Both the position numbers and the translations under genes were made by a program. 64,000 bases of DNA from Campylobacter massiliensis (GTDB taxonomy: Bacteria; Campylobacterota; Campylobacteria; Campylobacterales; Campylobacteraceae): assembly GCF_014253065.1 (NCBI RefSeq), contig NZ_JACLZK010000002.1:310001-374000 (forward strand), read 5' to 3'. Shown here one piece after another: positions 19,694 through 29,526 of the stretch (positions within the stretch are counted from its first letter, which is position 1; the number at the start of each line of letters is the position of its first letter). The notes beneath the pieces are model-generated. The model had not been told where the DNA came from. It was given only the letters and a program-made list of their open reading frames with translations, and made no database searches.

Positions 19694-20507
19694 CTATAAG
19701 CTCCGATTTGATGGCTGCCATCTCTAAAATTTTCGTTACCATTTTGTCACCGCCTATTATGGTTGGTTGATTTGCATCAAAATATTCGTAGAGTTCAAAA
19801 ATATTAAACATAAGCTTGTTTAGCATCCTTAAATTCCCACGACTTAATTCATTCAAAAGCCTAAATTGCTCTTCAGTAAATTTTAGAAATATATAGAAAA
19901 ATTGACTATTCTGAAGTTTATTTTCTAGATAAACTTTCATCTCCTCTGTGTCAACAGAGCCCATTTCTATACTTTCCCACACTCTTGATTTAAAATAATC
20001 CCTTGATAGTACATCTTTATCGACGTTTTCATGCGTGGCAAATAAAAATTTAAAAAGACCACTATCGGACATTATGCGAATTTTTTCTAATAAAATCTCA
20101 GGATAAAGTTGTGATTCGTCAAGAATAACTATTATTTGCTTTTTTTCTTGGCTATCTTCAATTTTAGCCTCATATATTTTTATAAACTGCTCATAAGTTT
20201 CGATTTTTTCTTGGGACTCTTTTTTAAAAATCCCTTCATATAATGATTTTACAAATTCTGATTCATTAAAAAATGGGTACGGAAAAAATAAAATATCGTC
20301 GCGATCTTTGAGATCGCTGACGATTTTTTTTAGTAAAAATGTTTTTCCGCAACCAGGCTTACCATAAAACAAAATTAACTTTGCTGGTTTTTGCAATAAA
20401 TCCAAAATCTTTTTATATGCGATAATGGATTTATCTAAATTTATATAGTCATTTTCTTGTGCAATATCAATAAATATATTTTTAAGAGTAGTATATTTAT
20501 TGCTCAT
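19686..20507 (-). CDS. ctsP: AAA ATPase of ExeA/MshM type, CtsP
   Basis: I take the start at 20507 (MSNKYTTLKN), which overlaps the secretin gene by 11 bp; an ORF could extend to 20570 but would add 21 residues of poor character inside the secretin. The 273-residue protein has Walker A GKPGCGKT at 49-56 and Walker B VILDESQLYPE near 135, then an AAA lid and winged helix. ExeA and MshM proteins of this family help assemble or position the secretin. C. jejuni CtsP binds ATP and interacts with CtsX, the next gene here. Confidence 0.8.
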   Translation of the reverse strand: MSNKYTTLKNIFIDIAQENDYINLDKSIIAYKKILDLLQKPAKLILFYGKPGCGKTFLLKKIVSDLKDRDDILFFPYPFFNESEFVKSLYEGIFKKESQEKIETYEQFIKIYEAKIEDSQEKKQIIVILDESQLYPEILLEKIRIMSDSGLFKFLFATHENVDKDVLSRDYFKSRVWESIEMGSVDTEEMKVYLENKLQNSQFFYIFLKFTEEQFRLLNELSRGNLRMLNKLMFNIFELYEYFDANQPTIIGGDKMVTKILEMAAIKSELIDA

Positions 20508-22038
20508 ATATTGACCTCGAGAAACCCAAATCTTTAAGAGACTGATTGATTGGGGTGGCATTTGACACATCTACTATTCTTGGTGTTATTATGAACACAA
20601 GCTCTGTTGTTTTTATATCGTCCTTTGTGCTTTTAAACGCATGTCCAAGGACAGGAATATCGCCAAGTAAAGGAACTTTAGAATTTTCTTTGCCCTTTTT
20701 TTGACCAATTAAGCCACCCAAAACTATTGTGTCGCCACTGTTTACTTGAACTACTGTTGAAAGTTTTTTCTGAATGGTATCTGGCGCGATCTCTCTTATT
20801 CCAGTTTGCTTACTGTCGTCTTCATTGTATTTAAAGCTACTTAGTGAAGGGTTTATTCTAAGCATAATCTTATTGTCGTCTGAAACTTCAGGAAGTATAT
20901 TAAGAAGAATGCCTATAAAAACAGAATATTGTTTGAAAGTGGTAGTTGTTCTGCCATTTAAGGCATTATTGTTTTGACTTTCTTCTAATACGCGGTAGTT
21001 TATATTGTCTCCAACTGAAATAAGGGCTTGTTGATTATTTAGGGTTGTAATTTTTGGACTAGAAATAACTTTTGTCTTGCCATTTGTTTCAAGGAAATTT
21101 AATACACCATCAAGGTTAAAATTAAACCCAGCCAAAAGGCTTAGTTCCCTATTGAACCCTCTATTAAAACTATTTCCTCTGTTTGACCAAGTCAGGCTAC
21201 TGCCATTGTTATTGTGTTCTGAAAAAAGCGGTATGCCGTTAGCAAGTCCTGTTTTGAAACCTATACTAAATTTGCTCCAGTCAATACCTTTTGCATAGCT
21301 ATTCGATAATTCAACTGATATTATGGATACATCTATAACGACTTGTTTTTTGAGTCTCTCTTGGACATCTTTAATATAATCTGATACTCTTCGTAGCTGA
21401 GCTGCGGTACCCGTTACGGTAACAAGACCGGCATTCGCATTAATAATTGGATCTGGCGCAACTATGCTCTCTGTTGTATTATTTAGTATTGCTTTAATTT
21501 CAGTATCTAGCTTTTCCCAAAAATCAAATTTTTCAACGGTTCTTATTACGTTATCTAGTTTGCCGCCACCCTTCGTAATATCTTCGGAACCTTCATTGTC
21601 ATTTTGTTCATCACCAACCTCTATAGGAGCTGAATCAACCGAAGCTTTCGTAATAGCCGTTCCTTCCCTAACGGATGTTATATAGTCAATCTTGAAAGTT
21701 TTAGTCTGGAGAGACGAAATTTTTAATATATCTTGAGAAAAAGTATAGCTCATATCTTTTTCAGATAGTAAAAGGCTAAAAATCTCATTTAACGTTTTGT
21801 CTTTTATATTGATTCCAAAAAGCGGTTCACCTATGGCGTCTTTAGCGAATTGATCTTTTGTGACAACACTAAAATGACACATATCTGACAGTTGCGTTAA
21901 AATCTCTTGAACAGAAACTTGTTCATTGATTTTAAGGTTAAAAACCCTTTTTTCGCAACTATTGGCATTTGCTGTAGTTAGCGACAAAGCAGTTATAATG
22001 GATATGGTAAAAATTCTATTTAATTTTGATAACGACAT
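20497..22038 (-). CDS. ctsD: secretin (PilQ/MshL-like), CtsD
   Basis: The 513-residue protein has a signal peptide (about 1-25), a secretin/TonB short N-terminal domain (about 40-110), a linker with acidic and Gly residues (about 140-165), an N1-type domain (about 205-235), and the secretin core ending in the signature VPLLGDIPVLGHAF near 465-480 and TELVFIITPRIV. It forms the outer-membrane gate through which DNA or a pseudopilus passes. Two Cys in the N-terminal part (CEKR and MCHF) could form a disulfide, as in MshL-type secretins. It sits fourth in the cts cluster. Confidence 0.9.
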   Translation of the reverse strand: MSLSKLNRIFTISIITALSLTTANANSCEKRVFNLKINEQVSVQEILTQLSDMCHFSVVTKDQFAKDAIGEPLFGINIKDKTLNEIFSLLLSEKDMSYTFSQDILKISSLQTKTFKIDYITSVREGTAITKASVDSAPIEVGDEQNDNEGSEDITKGGGKLDNVIRTVEKFDFWEKLDTEIKAILNNTTESIVAPDPIINANAGLVTVTGTAAQLRRVSDYIKDVQERLKKQVVIDVSIISVELSNSYAKGIDWSKFSIGFKTGLANGIPLFSEHNNNGSSLTWSNRGNSFNRGFNRELSLLAGFNFNLDGVLNFLETNGKTKVISSPKITTLNNQQALISVGDNINYRVLEESQNNNALNGRTTTTFKQYSVFIGILLNILPEVSDDNKIMLRINPSLSSFKYNEDDSKQTGIREIAPDTIQKKLSTVVQVNSGDTIVLGGLIGQKKGKENSKVPLLGDIPVLGHAFKSTKDDIKTTELVFIITPRIVDVSNATPINQSLKDLGFSRSIYEQ

Positions 22039-22420
22039 TTTTATTTGCCCCTTTTGTTAAATTTAAATCGATTTTTTCATCTTTATTTATTAATGTAACA
22101 CTCTTGGACTTAATGCTTGCAAGCTCATACTCGCCAACATTATCCTTTGCTTGATACCACTTACCGTTTATTTTGGCTTTGTTATTAAAAATGGCTTGCA
22201 GATCAAATGTTTCATCCAAAGACCCATTGTTGTCATGATTTGTGTTTTTAATTTTTAAAAAAGGATCAGAGAGGCTTTTTAGTTCTAATTCGCTTAGGCC
22301 CTTTCGTTGTTCATTGATTGCACTGAAAAGCTGATCATAGTGCTCCATTTCCGCTTGGGAATTACTAGCCAGAGAAGCAGAACAAAGCATTAATGTAAAA
22401 AACAAGATTCTAGTTTTCAT
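22016..22420 (-). CDS. small periplasmic PilP/MshK-like protein of the cts cluster
   Basis: I choose ATG 22420 (MKTRILFFTLML), which gives a signal peptide and a 4-bp ATGA overlap with the upstream gene; a start at 22438 would put charged residues before it. The 134-residue product has DPFLKIK near 55 and a C-terminal KAKINGKWYQAKDNVGEYEL, the beta-domain pattern of PilP, GspC and MshK proteins that link the inner-membrane complex to the secretin. It overlaps the secretin by 23 bp. Family call by pattern only. Confidence 0.65.
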   Translation of the reverse strand: MKTRILFFTLMLCSASLASNSQAEMEHYDQLFSAINEQRKGLSELELKSLSDPFLKIKNTNHDNNGSLDETFDLQAIFNNKAKINGKWYQAKDNVGEYELASIKSKSVTLINKDEKIDLNLTKGANKNVVIKIK

Positions 22421-23079
22421 TGATATTTCATCCCCCATATATAAATTCCCATATTTCCTTTTAATTTGCCATCAGTAGAATTTATATCTATTCCATTGAC
22501 GTCTACTACTAGTTTTGATTCTTCAATGGCATTGATGTAGCCTATGATATCTTTATAATTACCATCGACTGAAACGTTAATGTCAAGTATTTGCTCTATT
22601 TTTTGTGCATTAGGCTCTTTAAAGGTATTTACAATTTTTGTTATTTTTACATTATTTTTATTTGCCAAAAGAGCTAAACTATCTAAGAAATCAGCCCAGC
22701 TTTGTTCATTAAAAATTAGATATGATAATTCTCGAAGCTTATTATCAAAATATTGATTCATATTTTTGGCATCAGCGAGTTCATTTTGCCTTTGTTTTAG
22801 CTCATTTTGCTTTTGATTTATTTTAAAATTTCTATCATTGTTTCTGTCATTATTTTGACTTACGCTATCTAGATAAGCATTTACTTTATTTAACTCATCT
22901 GTCGTTTGACTATTGGTTAACATTGAATTGTCATAATAGTCCTCTGCGTATTGTATAACAGCATAATATGCAATAACGCCAGACAACACAAGCGCCATAA
23001 TTAACATCAAAGTAACTTCGCTTGGCTTTTTCCCGTCGAAATAGTTATCGATTTTTACAAGTGTATTATCTTTTTTCAT
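22417..23079 (-). CDS. PilO/MshJ-like inner-membrane assembly protein
   Basis: The 220-residue protein has one membrane helix (about 22-42), a coiled coil (about 60-105, with a repeat of NDRN and of KQ(K/R)QNEL), then an alpha/beta ferredoxin-like domain (about 125-215). This is the layout of PilO, GspM and MshJ. It starts one base inside the stop of the upstream gene and overlaps the downstream one by 4 bp. It would connect the cytoplasmic PilM-like ring to the periplasm in the DNA-uptake machine. Confidence 0.7.
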   Translation of the reverse strand: MKKDNTLVKIDNYFDGKKPSEVTLMLIMALVLSGVIAYYAVIQYAEDYYDNSMLTNSQTTDELNKVNAYLDSVSQNNDRNNDRNFKINQKQNELKQRQNELADAKNMNQYFDNKLRELSYLIFNEQSWADFLDSLALLANKNNVKITKIVNTFKEPNAQKIEQILDINVSVDGNYKDIIGYINAIEESKLVVDVNGIDINSTDGKLKGNMGIYIWGMKYQ

Positions 23080-24590
23080 TATTTAATCTTTATAGTGACA
23101 TTTGTTTCATATGATGGTGCCCCATAATTTTTATCGAGTAAAATTTCTCTAGTTAATATGGAGTATCTTTCAGAATTGCTTACGTTTTGTATAAGCTCCG
23201 TTAATTTCTTTTCATCTTTGCTTACTAGGGTAACTGTCATATTTCTGTCTGAGTTATTAATTTTTGCAGTCTGTATATCTTTATTGTTTATCAGATTGCT
23301 AAGTTCAAACAACACGATGCCTTTCATAGGATAATTAACTTTTTTGTCATAAATTTCATTGATGGTATTTTTTCTAAAATTAATTCTTTCTTGTTCGGCC
23401 TCAATTAACTTTGAAGTATCTAAAATTTGTTGATCAGCGGCTGCCAGGGCCGACTCTATTCTTATTTTATCTGCATTGTTGATTTCATATTCACTCTTTT
23501 TATCTGCAGTATCTATGTCGGTTATGATTCCTGATACATAAAGATATAATGGATGTAATAGGCCGAGCAATAAGCCAACCAATACATATGTAACAAGTTT
23601 ACCGCTACTGCGTTTAAATAGTGGCAACGGGCGCAAGAAATTTGAGAAATTAAAGTCGTTTTCCTGAGTTTCTTTGTAGTATTGCGCATTAACCACCATA
23701 ATATTATGGATGTTGCTTATCTCTATGTCTTTTGAATTTATTGCGATATTTAGCTCAAGATTTTTGGTTGGTATATTTAGTTTTTCTTGCATAAATTCTG
23801 CAAAATCACCCATCATTGCATCAGCTGCTATATATATGCTTGAAATACTTGACCCATTAAACCTGCTAAGACTATTTACGATATCGCCTATATAATAAGC
23901 TATCTCATCAAAAATTTCCGTTATAAAATTTTTATTTTTATCATCAAGCGTATTTGTTCCGTGTTTAAGTATATTTAAAAATGCGTTATCGTTTAATTTA
24001 TCTCCGCTTAAAGTTGCAAATTTTTCGCTAATATTTTTTATAGAATATCTAAGCGGTCTTGACTGAACATACTCTCCGTTGTAGTAAACTGCTATAAAGG
24101 CGTCATCCTCTTGTATTACTATAAAGGCTTCCGTATCTTGAGTAGAAAGTATGTTCTTTTTGTATAATGCATCAAACGCCAATGGAGCAGGAACTACGTA
24201 ATCTATAAATGGAATCTTCTTTATTGCTAAAGAGTACAATTTGTCTGTAGATAAAACATCAGATATGAATACATTAAAAATTTTAGTTTCGGATGAGATA
24301 TTTGGAACCTCATTGTACACTATCTTGTATTCAGTTGCTGGATCTAGGTTAAACTGCTCATAAGCTTTTATGGTTATTAGGTTTGATGTATCGTCTTCTT
24401 CGGTAGATATCGGAATTTCCACGCTTCCTACCGTGATATCTTTATACTTGACATACGATATGAAAAAGCTATTTTTATTAGCTTTGCTTAACTCCGTTGG
24501 AAAAATTTTATTATTAGAAAAAGCATAAGAGGTTTGCAGATACGGATCGTATGTGACTATGCTTCCTGTATCGCCTTTGTTTTTTGCCAT
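23079..24590 (-). CDS. PilM-PilN/GspL/MshI-like assembly protein
   Basis: The 503-residue protein has an N-terminal actin-like half (about 50-310; FIVIQEDDAFIAVYYNGE near 150), one membrane helix (about 337-358), a coiled coil (about 370-410) and a ferredoxin-like C-terminal domain. That is a PilM-PilN fusion, as in GspL and MshI. It is the first gene of the competence cluster, 110 bp after era on the same strand. The coding DNA is visibly AT-rich. Family assignment is from architecture; no sequence search was possible. Confidence 0.65.
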   Translation of the reverse strand: MAKNKGDTGSIVTYDPYLQTSYAFSNNKIFPTELSKANKNSFFISYVKYKDITVGSVEIPISTEEDDTSNLITIKAYEQFNLDPATEYKIVYNEVPNISSETKIFNVFISDVLSTDKLYSLAIKKIPFIDYVVPAPLAFDALYKKNILSTQDTEAFIVIQEDDAFIAVYYNGEYVQSRPLRYSIKNISEKFATLSGDKLNDNAFLNILKHGTNTLDDKNKNFITEIFDEIAYYIGDIVNSLSRFNGSSISSIYIAADAMMGDFAEFMQEKLNIPTKNLELNIAINSKDIEISNIHNIMVVNAQYYKETQENDFNFSNFLRPLPLFKRSSGKLVTYVLVGLLLGLLHPLYLYVSGIITDIDTADKKSEYEINNADKIRIESALAAADQQILDTSKLIEAEQERINFRKNTINEIYDKKVNYPMKGIVLFELSNLINNKDIQTAKINNSDRNMTVTLVSKDEKKLTELIQNVSNSERYSILTREILLDKNYGAPSYETNVTIKIK

Positions 24591-24699
24591 AGTTTAAATT
24601 TCCTCCAAACAAATAATCAATTGTATGATTGCAAAAAATAATAGAACCCACAACCAATGGCATTATTATAGCACAAAAATTAGGCAACTTAATAATTAT

Positions 24700-25569
24700 T
24701 TATAAAATATTCAAGCTTTTTATAGTTTTTTCGTCTTTACGCCAGTCTTTTTTAACGACTACAACGAGCTTTACGAGGATTTTTTGTCCTGTAAAATTTG
24801 ATATTAACTTTCTTGAATTTATCCCGATTCTTTTGATGGTTTGTCCGTTTTTTCCGATAATCATAGATTTGTGTATCTCGCGCTCGGTGATTATGGTGGC
24901 ATAAATTTCAGTTATTTCCGGTTTTTCTTTGACCTTATCTATGAGCACGTCGGTAGAGTAGGGGATCTCGTCGCTTAGATTGTCATAGAGCGCCTCAAGG
25001 ATAAATTCACGAAAAATTTCCTTTTCATTTGTCGGCGTTAAAAATTCCGGATCGTAAAAATACTCGTGCTCGGGCAAAAGCTTGCAAATTTCATCTAAAA
25101 GCGGCTTTTTGTAAGTTTGCTTTTTGACGCTAAAAGGCAAAAGCGCGGTAAATTTGTCTTGAAATTTTTGGTACTGTGCTATTTTTTCAAGCACTTTAGC
25201 GTTTGAGACTTCGTCAACTTTGGTGAGTACCAGGATATGAGGTTTTTGCGGATTTAAATTTAGAAATTTGACGTAGTCGTCTATGTCGTCGTGAATAGGC
25301 GCCAAAAATACGATCGCATCGCAGTCGCTCATCGATTTTATCGCTTCGTTTATCATGAGTTTGTTTAGCGTCTTGTTGCTCTCGTGAAGTCCCGGCGTAT
25401 CGGTAAAAACGACCTGATCTTCGCCGTTCATCACGATACCGCTGATCTTGCGCCTCGTGGCATTTTGCTTGTGCGAGACGATGGTGATCTTCGCATCAAG
25501 CAAAAAATTTAAAAGCGAGCTTTTGCCTGCATTCGTACGGCCTATGATGCTGACAAAGCCCGATTTCAT
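24700..25569 (-). CDS. era: GTPase Era
   Basis: The 289-residue protein has all G motifs: G1 GRTNAGKSS at 10-18, G3 DTPG near 58-61, G4 TKVD near 120, and a C-terminal KH domain (about 200-285) with [14 protein letters not shown]. Era binds 16S rRNA and checks 30S maturation. It overlaps hslU by 4 bp in a minus-strand operon with hslV, rplI and argG, and is followed by the cts cluster. Confidence 0.95.
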   Translation of the reverse strand: MKSGFVSIIGRTNAGKSSLLNFLLDAKITIVSHKQNATRRKISGIVMNGEDQVVFTDTPGLHESNKTLNKLMINEAIKSMSDCDAIVFLAPIHDDIDDYVKFLNLNPQKPHILVLTKVDEVSNAKVLEKIAQYQKFQDKFTALLPFSVKKQTYKKPLLDEICKLLPEHEYFYDPEFLTPTNEKEIFREFILEALYDNLSDEIPYSTDVLIDKVKEKPEITEIYATIITEREIHKSMIIGKNGQTIKRIGINSRKLISNFTGQKILVKLVVVVKKDWRKDEKTIKSLNIL

Positions 25570-26888
25570 AAGATATATCTCGCTAGATCCTGATCCTCGA
25601 CGACGTCTGAGAGACGCTTTTCTACGAGAGCTTTGTCTACTTCTACCGTCTCGCCGCCGTGCTCATTAGCCTCAAAGCTGATATCCTCGATCACGCGCTC
25701 GATCACGGTGTGTAGGCGTCTAGCGCCGATATCTTCCATTTTTTCGTTAGCGTTTTGGGCTATTTTAGCGATAGCTCTGATAGCTTCATCGTTAAATTTA
25801 AGCTCAACGTTTTCGGTTTTTAAAAGCGCTTCGTATTGTTTGAGTAGAGAATTTTTGGGCTGGGTTAAAATTTGATACAGCGCATTTTCATCTAGGCTAT
25901 CAAGCTCAACTCGCAGCGGGAAACGCCCTTGAAGCTCGGGGATCAGATCGCTTGGCTTGCTGATGTGAAAGGCACCCGCGGCGATAAAAAGGATATGGTC
26001 GGTCTTTATGGCGCCAAATTTGGTCGTCACCGTCGAACCCTCCACGATAGGTAGCAAGTCGCGTTGCACGCCTTCTTTGCTCGGATCTTGCCTACCGGAG
26101 TTTCCTGAGCTCACCGCGACCTTATCGATCTCGTCGATAAAGATTATGCCCTCGTTTTCTGCTCTTCGCACGGCTTCGGTTTTGATGCTCTCTATATCTA
26201 AAATTTTATCGCTAGCTTCGTTTTTGAGCGCTTCTTTGGCGTCTTTTACCTTCATCTCTTTTTTGACGGTTTTGTTACTTAGGCCGATGATTTTGACGAA
26301 GCTTTCTTGCATTTGCGCCATATCGGGCGGTACGTTCGCGCCCGCGTCAAAGCTATTTTGCACGACCTCTATCTCGATACTAAGATCATCTAGATCGCCG
26401 TTTTCTAGCCTACTCATCATCTTTTCGTAGCTTTTTTCGTAGTCTGCTTTTTTCTCTTCGCTCGCACCCGTCGGCAGAGGCGGCAGGAGTTTTTTTATTA
26501 TCTTATCTTTTACGTATTCGTCGATTTTCTCGCGGTTTTTCTCGCGCTGTTCGGCTTTGACCAAATTTACCGACGCAGCTGCCAGGTCGCGCACCATGCT
26601 TTCTACATCGCGTCCGACGAAGCCCACTTCGGTGTATTTGCTAGCTTCTACTTTTATAAACGGCAAGCCCATCATCTTTGACAAGCGTCTTGCGATCTCG
26701 GTTTTGCCCACGCCCGTGGAGCCTATCATTAGGATGTTTTTTGGCATGATATCGTCTTGCATCGTTTTATCCAGTTTCATCCTGCGGTAGCGGTTTCGTA
26801 GCGCGATGGCGATGATCTTTTTAGCGTCCTTTTGCCCGATGACGTAATCGTCTAAAAATTTCACTATCTCTTTTGGGGTTAAATTCAT
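25566..26888 (-). CDS. hslU: HslUV protease ATPase subunit HslU
   Basis: The 440-residue protein has Walker [10 protein letters not shown] at about 56-64, the [14 protein letters not shown] segment near 88, the intermediate I domain (about 110-240), Walker [10 protein letters not shown] near 248-256, and the C-terminal IARYIL-type tail (LARYIL) that inserts into HslV to activate it. It unfolds substrates for HslV, the neighbouring upstream gene (7 bp gap). Confidence 0.95.
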   Translation of the reverse strand: MNLTPKEIVKFLDDYVIGQKDAKKIIAIALRNRYRRMKLDKTMQDDIMPKNILMIGSTGVGKTEIARRLSKMMGLPFIKVEASKYTEVGFVGRDVESMVRDLAAASVNLVKAEQREKNREKIDEYVKDKIIKKLLPPLPTGASEEKKADYEKSYEKMMSRLENGDLDDLSIEIEVVQNSFDAGANVPPDMAQMQESFVKIIGLSNKTVKKEMKVKDAKEALKNEASDKILDIESIKTEAVRRAENEGIIFIDEIDKVAVSSGNSGRQDPSKEGVQRDLLPIVEGSTVTTKFGAIKTDHILFIAAGAFHISKPSDLIPELQGRFPLRVELDSLDENALYQILTQPKNSLLKQYEALLKTENVELKFNDEAIRAIAKIAQNANEKMEDIGARRLHTVIERVIEDISFEANEHGGETVEVDKALVEKRLSDVVEDQDLARYIL

Positions 26889-26895
26889 CTTTTCT

Positions 26896-27429
26896 CTATT
26901 CTAAAACGTAGGTTTTTATGTTCGTGTTCGTGTAAATGCAAATTTCGCCCGCGATCTTTAGGCTCTCTTTTACGAGCTCCTCCTCGTCGATCTGAGCAAA
27001 TTTATCCAGAGCTCTGGCTGCGGATAGGGCGTAGTTGCCGCCGCTTCCGATGGCGGCTATCTTGCCGTCTTCGGGTTCTACGACATCGCCAGTTCCGCTT
27101 AAAAGGAAAATTTTCTCGCGGTCAAGCACTAGCATCATAGCTTCTAGCTTGCGCAGATATTTATCCTTGCGCCACTCTTTGCTAAACTCGATCACCGCTT
27201 TTAGCAGGTCGCCTTTGGCGTGCTCGAGGTTGTTTTCAAACATATCAAAGAGATTAAACGCATCCGCGGTGCTGCCGGCAAAGCCCGCTAGGACCTTGCC
27301 GCTGTGTATTTTGCGGATTTTTACCGCGTTGCCTTTTAGCACCGTGTTGCCAAAGCTCACTTGTCCGTCGCCGCCGATGACCGATTTGTTCTTGCCTTTA
27401 TAGGCTAAAATAGTAGTCGCGTGAAACAC
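26896..27429 (-). CDS. hslV: HslUV protease peptidase subunit HslV
   Basis: The 177-residue protein has the proteasome-type fold signature with TTILAYKGK at 5-13, [14 protein letters not shown] near 19-32 and the [13 protein letters not shown] motif near 49-61. The nucleophile Thr is at position 5, so MFHA must be removed, as in other epsilonproteobacterial HslV proteins but unlike E. coli, where only Met is cut. It partners HslU. The start directly abuts the rplI stop. Confidence 0.95.
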   Translation of the reverse strand: MFHATTILAYKGKNKSVIGGDGQVSFGNTVLKGNAVKIRKIHSGKVLAGFAGSTADAFNLFDMFENNLEHAKGDLLKAVIEFSKEWRKDKYLRKLEAMMLVLDREKIFLLSGTGDVVEPEDGKIAAIGSGGNYALSAARALDKFAQIDEEELVKESLKIAGEICIYTNTNIKTYVLE

Positions 27430-27876
27430 TTATTCGCCCTCGACGTCTAGTTTTAGCGTGGCGCGCACGGCATGGCCGAGCTTGACGTCCACTTCGTAGA
27501 TGCCTGTCGCTTTTATAGTGTGCGCGAAGTCAAATGCCTTTTTATCTACGACTAGATGATGATTTTTTTCTAGCGCTTCTGAAATTTCATCCTTCGTTAC
27601 CGCGCCAAATAGCGCTCCGTTTGCTCCGAGCGGCTTTTTAACCTTGAGCGTGATTTTTTCGATCTCGGATTTTAGCTTTTCTATGTTTGCGATCTCGTAT
27701 TTTAACTCCTCGGCCTTGCGTTTTTGCTCGGCTTCGTACTGGCGCAAAACATCGGGAGTCGCGGCCTTAGCAAAGCCTTTGCCGATTAGGAAGTTATTTC
27801 CGTAGCCTTCTTTTACCTCTTTGATTTCGCCGGCTTTTCCGAGCGATTTTACGTCTTTTATTAGTAGTACTTTCAT
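27430..27876 (-). CDS. rplI: 50S ribosomal protein L9
   Basis: The 148-residue protein carries the L9 signature (GEIKEVKEGYGNNFLIGKG near 16-34), a long connecting helix (about 42-75) and the C-terminal RNA-binding domain. It lies between argG (14-bp gap) and hslV (0-bp gap) on the minus strand. Confidence 0.97.
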   Translation of the reverse strand: MKVLLIKDVKSLGKAGEIKEVKEGYGNNFLIGKGFAKAATPDVLRQYEAEQKRKAEELKYEIANIEKLKSEIEKITLKVKKPLGANGALFGAVTKDEISEALEKNHHLVVDKKAFDFAHTIKATGIYEVDVKLGHAVRATLKLDVEGE

Positions 27877-27890
27877 TTTTATCCTTTTAT

Positions 27891-29114
27891 TTAGTTAAAT
27901 TTGCGTCCGTTTTTGCGTCCGATGATAAATCTTAGCGCATTTAGTTTGATAAATCCGTTCGCGTCTTTTTGATCAAACACGCTGTCCTCTTCAAACGTGC
28001 AAAACGCTTCGCTAAAGAGATTGTCCGTCTTGCTGTCGCGTCCTAGCACGATGACGTTGCCTTTGTAGAGCTCGACTTTGACCGTGCCGTTTACGTTCTC
28101 TTGGCTCTTGTCGATGAGCGCTTGCAGCATGATACGCTCAGGCGACCACCAGTAGCCGTTATAGATGAGCTCTGCGTAGCGAGGCATTAGCTCGTCTTTT
28201 AGGTGTGCCGCGCCGCGGTCTAGCGTGATGCTCTCGATCGCGCGGTGAGCTTTTAGCATTATCGTACCGCCCGGAGTTTCGTAGCAGCCGCGGCTTTTCA
28301 TGCCGACTGAGCGGTTTTCTACGAGGTCTAGTCTACCGATACCGTGTTTTGCGCCTAGGCGGTTCAGCTCGGCTAGTAGCGCTGCTGGACTCATTTTTTT
28401 ACCGTTTATGCTAACGGGATCGCCTTTTTCGTAGCCGATTTCTATTATCTCGCTTTCGTTTGGCGCGTCTTTTGGGCTTACCGTCCAGCGCCACATATCG
28501 GCTTCCGGAGCGTGAGCAGGGTTTTCAAGTACTAAGCCCTCGTAGCTGATATGGAGCAAATTTGCGTCCATAGAGTAGGGGCTTTTGCCCGGTTTCTTTT
28601 CTATTTTGATACCGTTTTTTTCGGCGTATTTTAGTAGCTTTTCGCGGCTGTTTAGATCCCACTCGCGCCAAGGAGCGATGATGGTTAGGTTATCTCCCAG
28701 CGCGTAGTAGCCTAGCTCGAAGCGCACTTGGTCGTTGCCTTTGCCGGTCGCTCCGTGGCTCACGCCGTCGGCGCCTACTTTGGCGGCGATTTCGGCTTGC
28801 TTTTTAGCTATTAGCGGGCGAGCTATCGAGGTGCCTAGTAGATACTCGCCCTCGTAAACGGCGTTTGCTCTAAACATCGGAAATACGAAATCCCGCGCAA
28901 ATTCTTCTTTTAAATCCTCTATAAATATATTTTCGGGTTTTATACCGAGCTCCAGCGCTTTTTGGCGTGCGGGTTCTAGCTCCTCGCCCTGGCCGATATC
29001 GGCGGTAAAGGTCACCACTTCGCATTTATACTCGTCTTGCAGCCATTTTAAAATAATGCTCGTATCAAGTCCGCCCGAATAGGCGAGAACGACTTTTTTC
29101 ACGTCTTTTTTCAT
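27891..29114 (-). CDS. argG: argininosuccinate synthase
   Basis: The 407-residue protein starts with the ATP-binding loop [14 protein letters not shown] near 8-21 and contains [16 protein letters not shown] near 118-133, both diagnostic. It joins citrulline and aspartate with ATP in arginine synthesis. First gene of the argG-rplI-hslV-hslU-era run, with an AAGGA ribosome site and a TAAAAT box upstream. Confidence 0.96.
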   Translation of the reverse strand: MKKDVKKVVLAYSGGLDTSIILKWLQDEYKCEVVTFTADIGQGEELEPARQKALELGIKPENIFIEDLKEEFARDFVFPMFRANAVYEGEYLLGTSIARPLIAKKQAEIAAKVGADGVSHGATGKGNDQVRFELGYYALGDNLTIIAPWREWDLNSREKLLKYAEKNGIKIEKKPGKSPYSMDANLLHISYEGLVLENPAHAPEADMWRWTVSPKDAPNESEIIEIGYEKGDPVSINGKKMSPAALLAELNRLGAKHGIGRLDLVENRSVGMKSRGCYETPGGTIMLKAHRAIESITLDRGAAHLKDELMPRYAELIYNGYWWSPERIMLQALIDKSQENVNGTVKVELYKGNVIVLGRDSKTDNLFSEAFCTFEEDSVFDQKDANGFIKLNALRFIIGRKNGRKFN

Positions 29115-29143
29115 TCTCTATCCTTTATATTGAGATGACGCGT

Positions 29144-29149
29144 ATTTTA
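29144..29149 (-). promoter_or_regulatory. -10 box of the argG operon
   Basis: On the minus strand this reads TAAAAT (context GCTAAAATACG), 30 bp before the argG ATG. The -35 is weak. Confidence 0.4.
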
Positions 29150-29254
29150 GCCAAATTTGATTAATTTGGAATAAATATCTCCGCTAAAATCGAGTGCGCT
29201 AAACGTCAAATTTACATTAAATTTAATATGCAGCGGCGAGGAATTAAAAATTTA

Positions 29255-29273
29255 AGCCAAATTTGGCTAAAAT
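29255..29273 (+). promoter_or_regulatory. palindrome plus -10 box at the S4 gene, possibly leaderless
   Basis: A perfect 14-bp palindrome AGCCAAATTTGGCT (29255-29268) runs into TAAAAT (29268-29273). The ATG of the S4 gene starts 7 bp later at 29281, exactly where a transcript would begin, and no ribosome binding site is present. Confidence 0.4.
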
Positions 29274-29280
29274 CGCCGCC

Positions 29281-29526
29281 ATGAGAGTAGATAAATTTTT
29301 AAATACCGTAAATATCACAAAAAGGCGCGCAGTCAGCGAAGATATGTGCAAAAGTGGCGTCGTGAGCGTAAACGGCGTCGTCGCCAAACCAGCCAAAGAG
29401 GTCAAGATCGGCGACGTGATTACGATCAAATTTTTAACGAGAGAGGCGCGCTACGAAGTGCTGGCGATCCCGGAGACCAAAAGCATCCCAAAATCAGCCC
29501 AAGCGCTATACGTAAAAGAGCTATGA
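29281..29526 (+). CDS. S4-domain RNA-binding protein (Hsp15-like)
   Basis: The 81-residue protein is essentially one S4 domain: MRVDKFLNTVNITKRRA then VSVNGVVAKPAKEVKIGD near 30-47. Such short proteins (Hsp15, YlmH-like) bind rRNA or stalled 50S-nascent chain complexes. I choose ATG 29281; an in-frame TTG at 29263 would add MAKIAA. It overlaps tsaE by 4 bp, heading a tsaE-lptB-rpoN run. Confidence 0.88.
   Translation: MRVDKFLNTVNITKRRAVSEDMCKSGVVSVNGVVAKPAKEVKIGDVITIKFLTREARYEVLAIPETKSIPKSAQALYVKEL

Noticed and set aside
19686-20570. Longer start for ctsP at 20570
   Set aside because: The additional 21 residues lie within the secretin gene and are not typical of the family; ATG 20507 gives a normal overlap and N-terminus.
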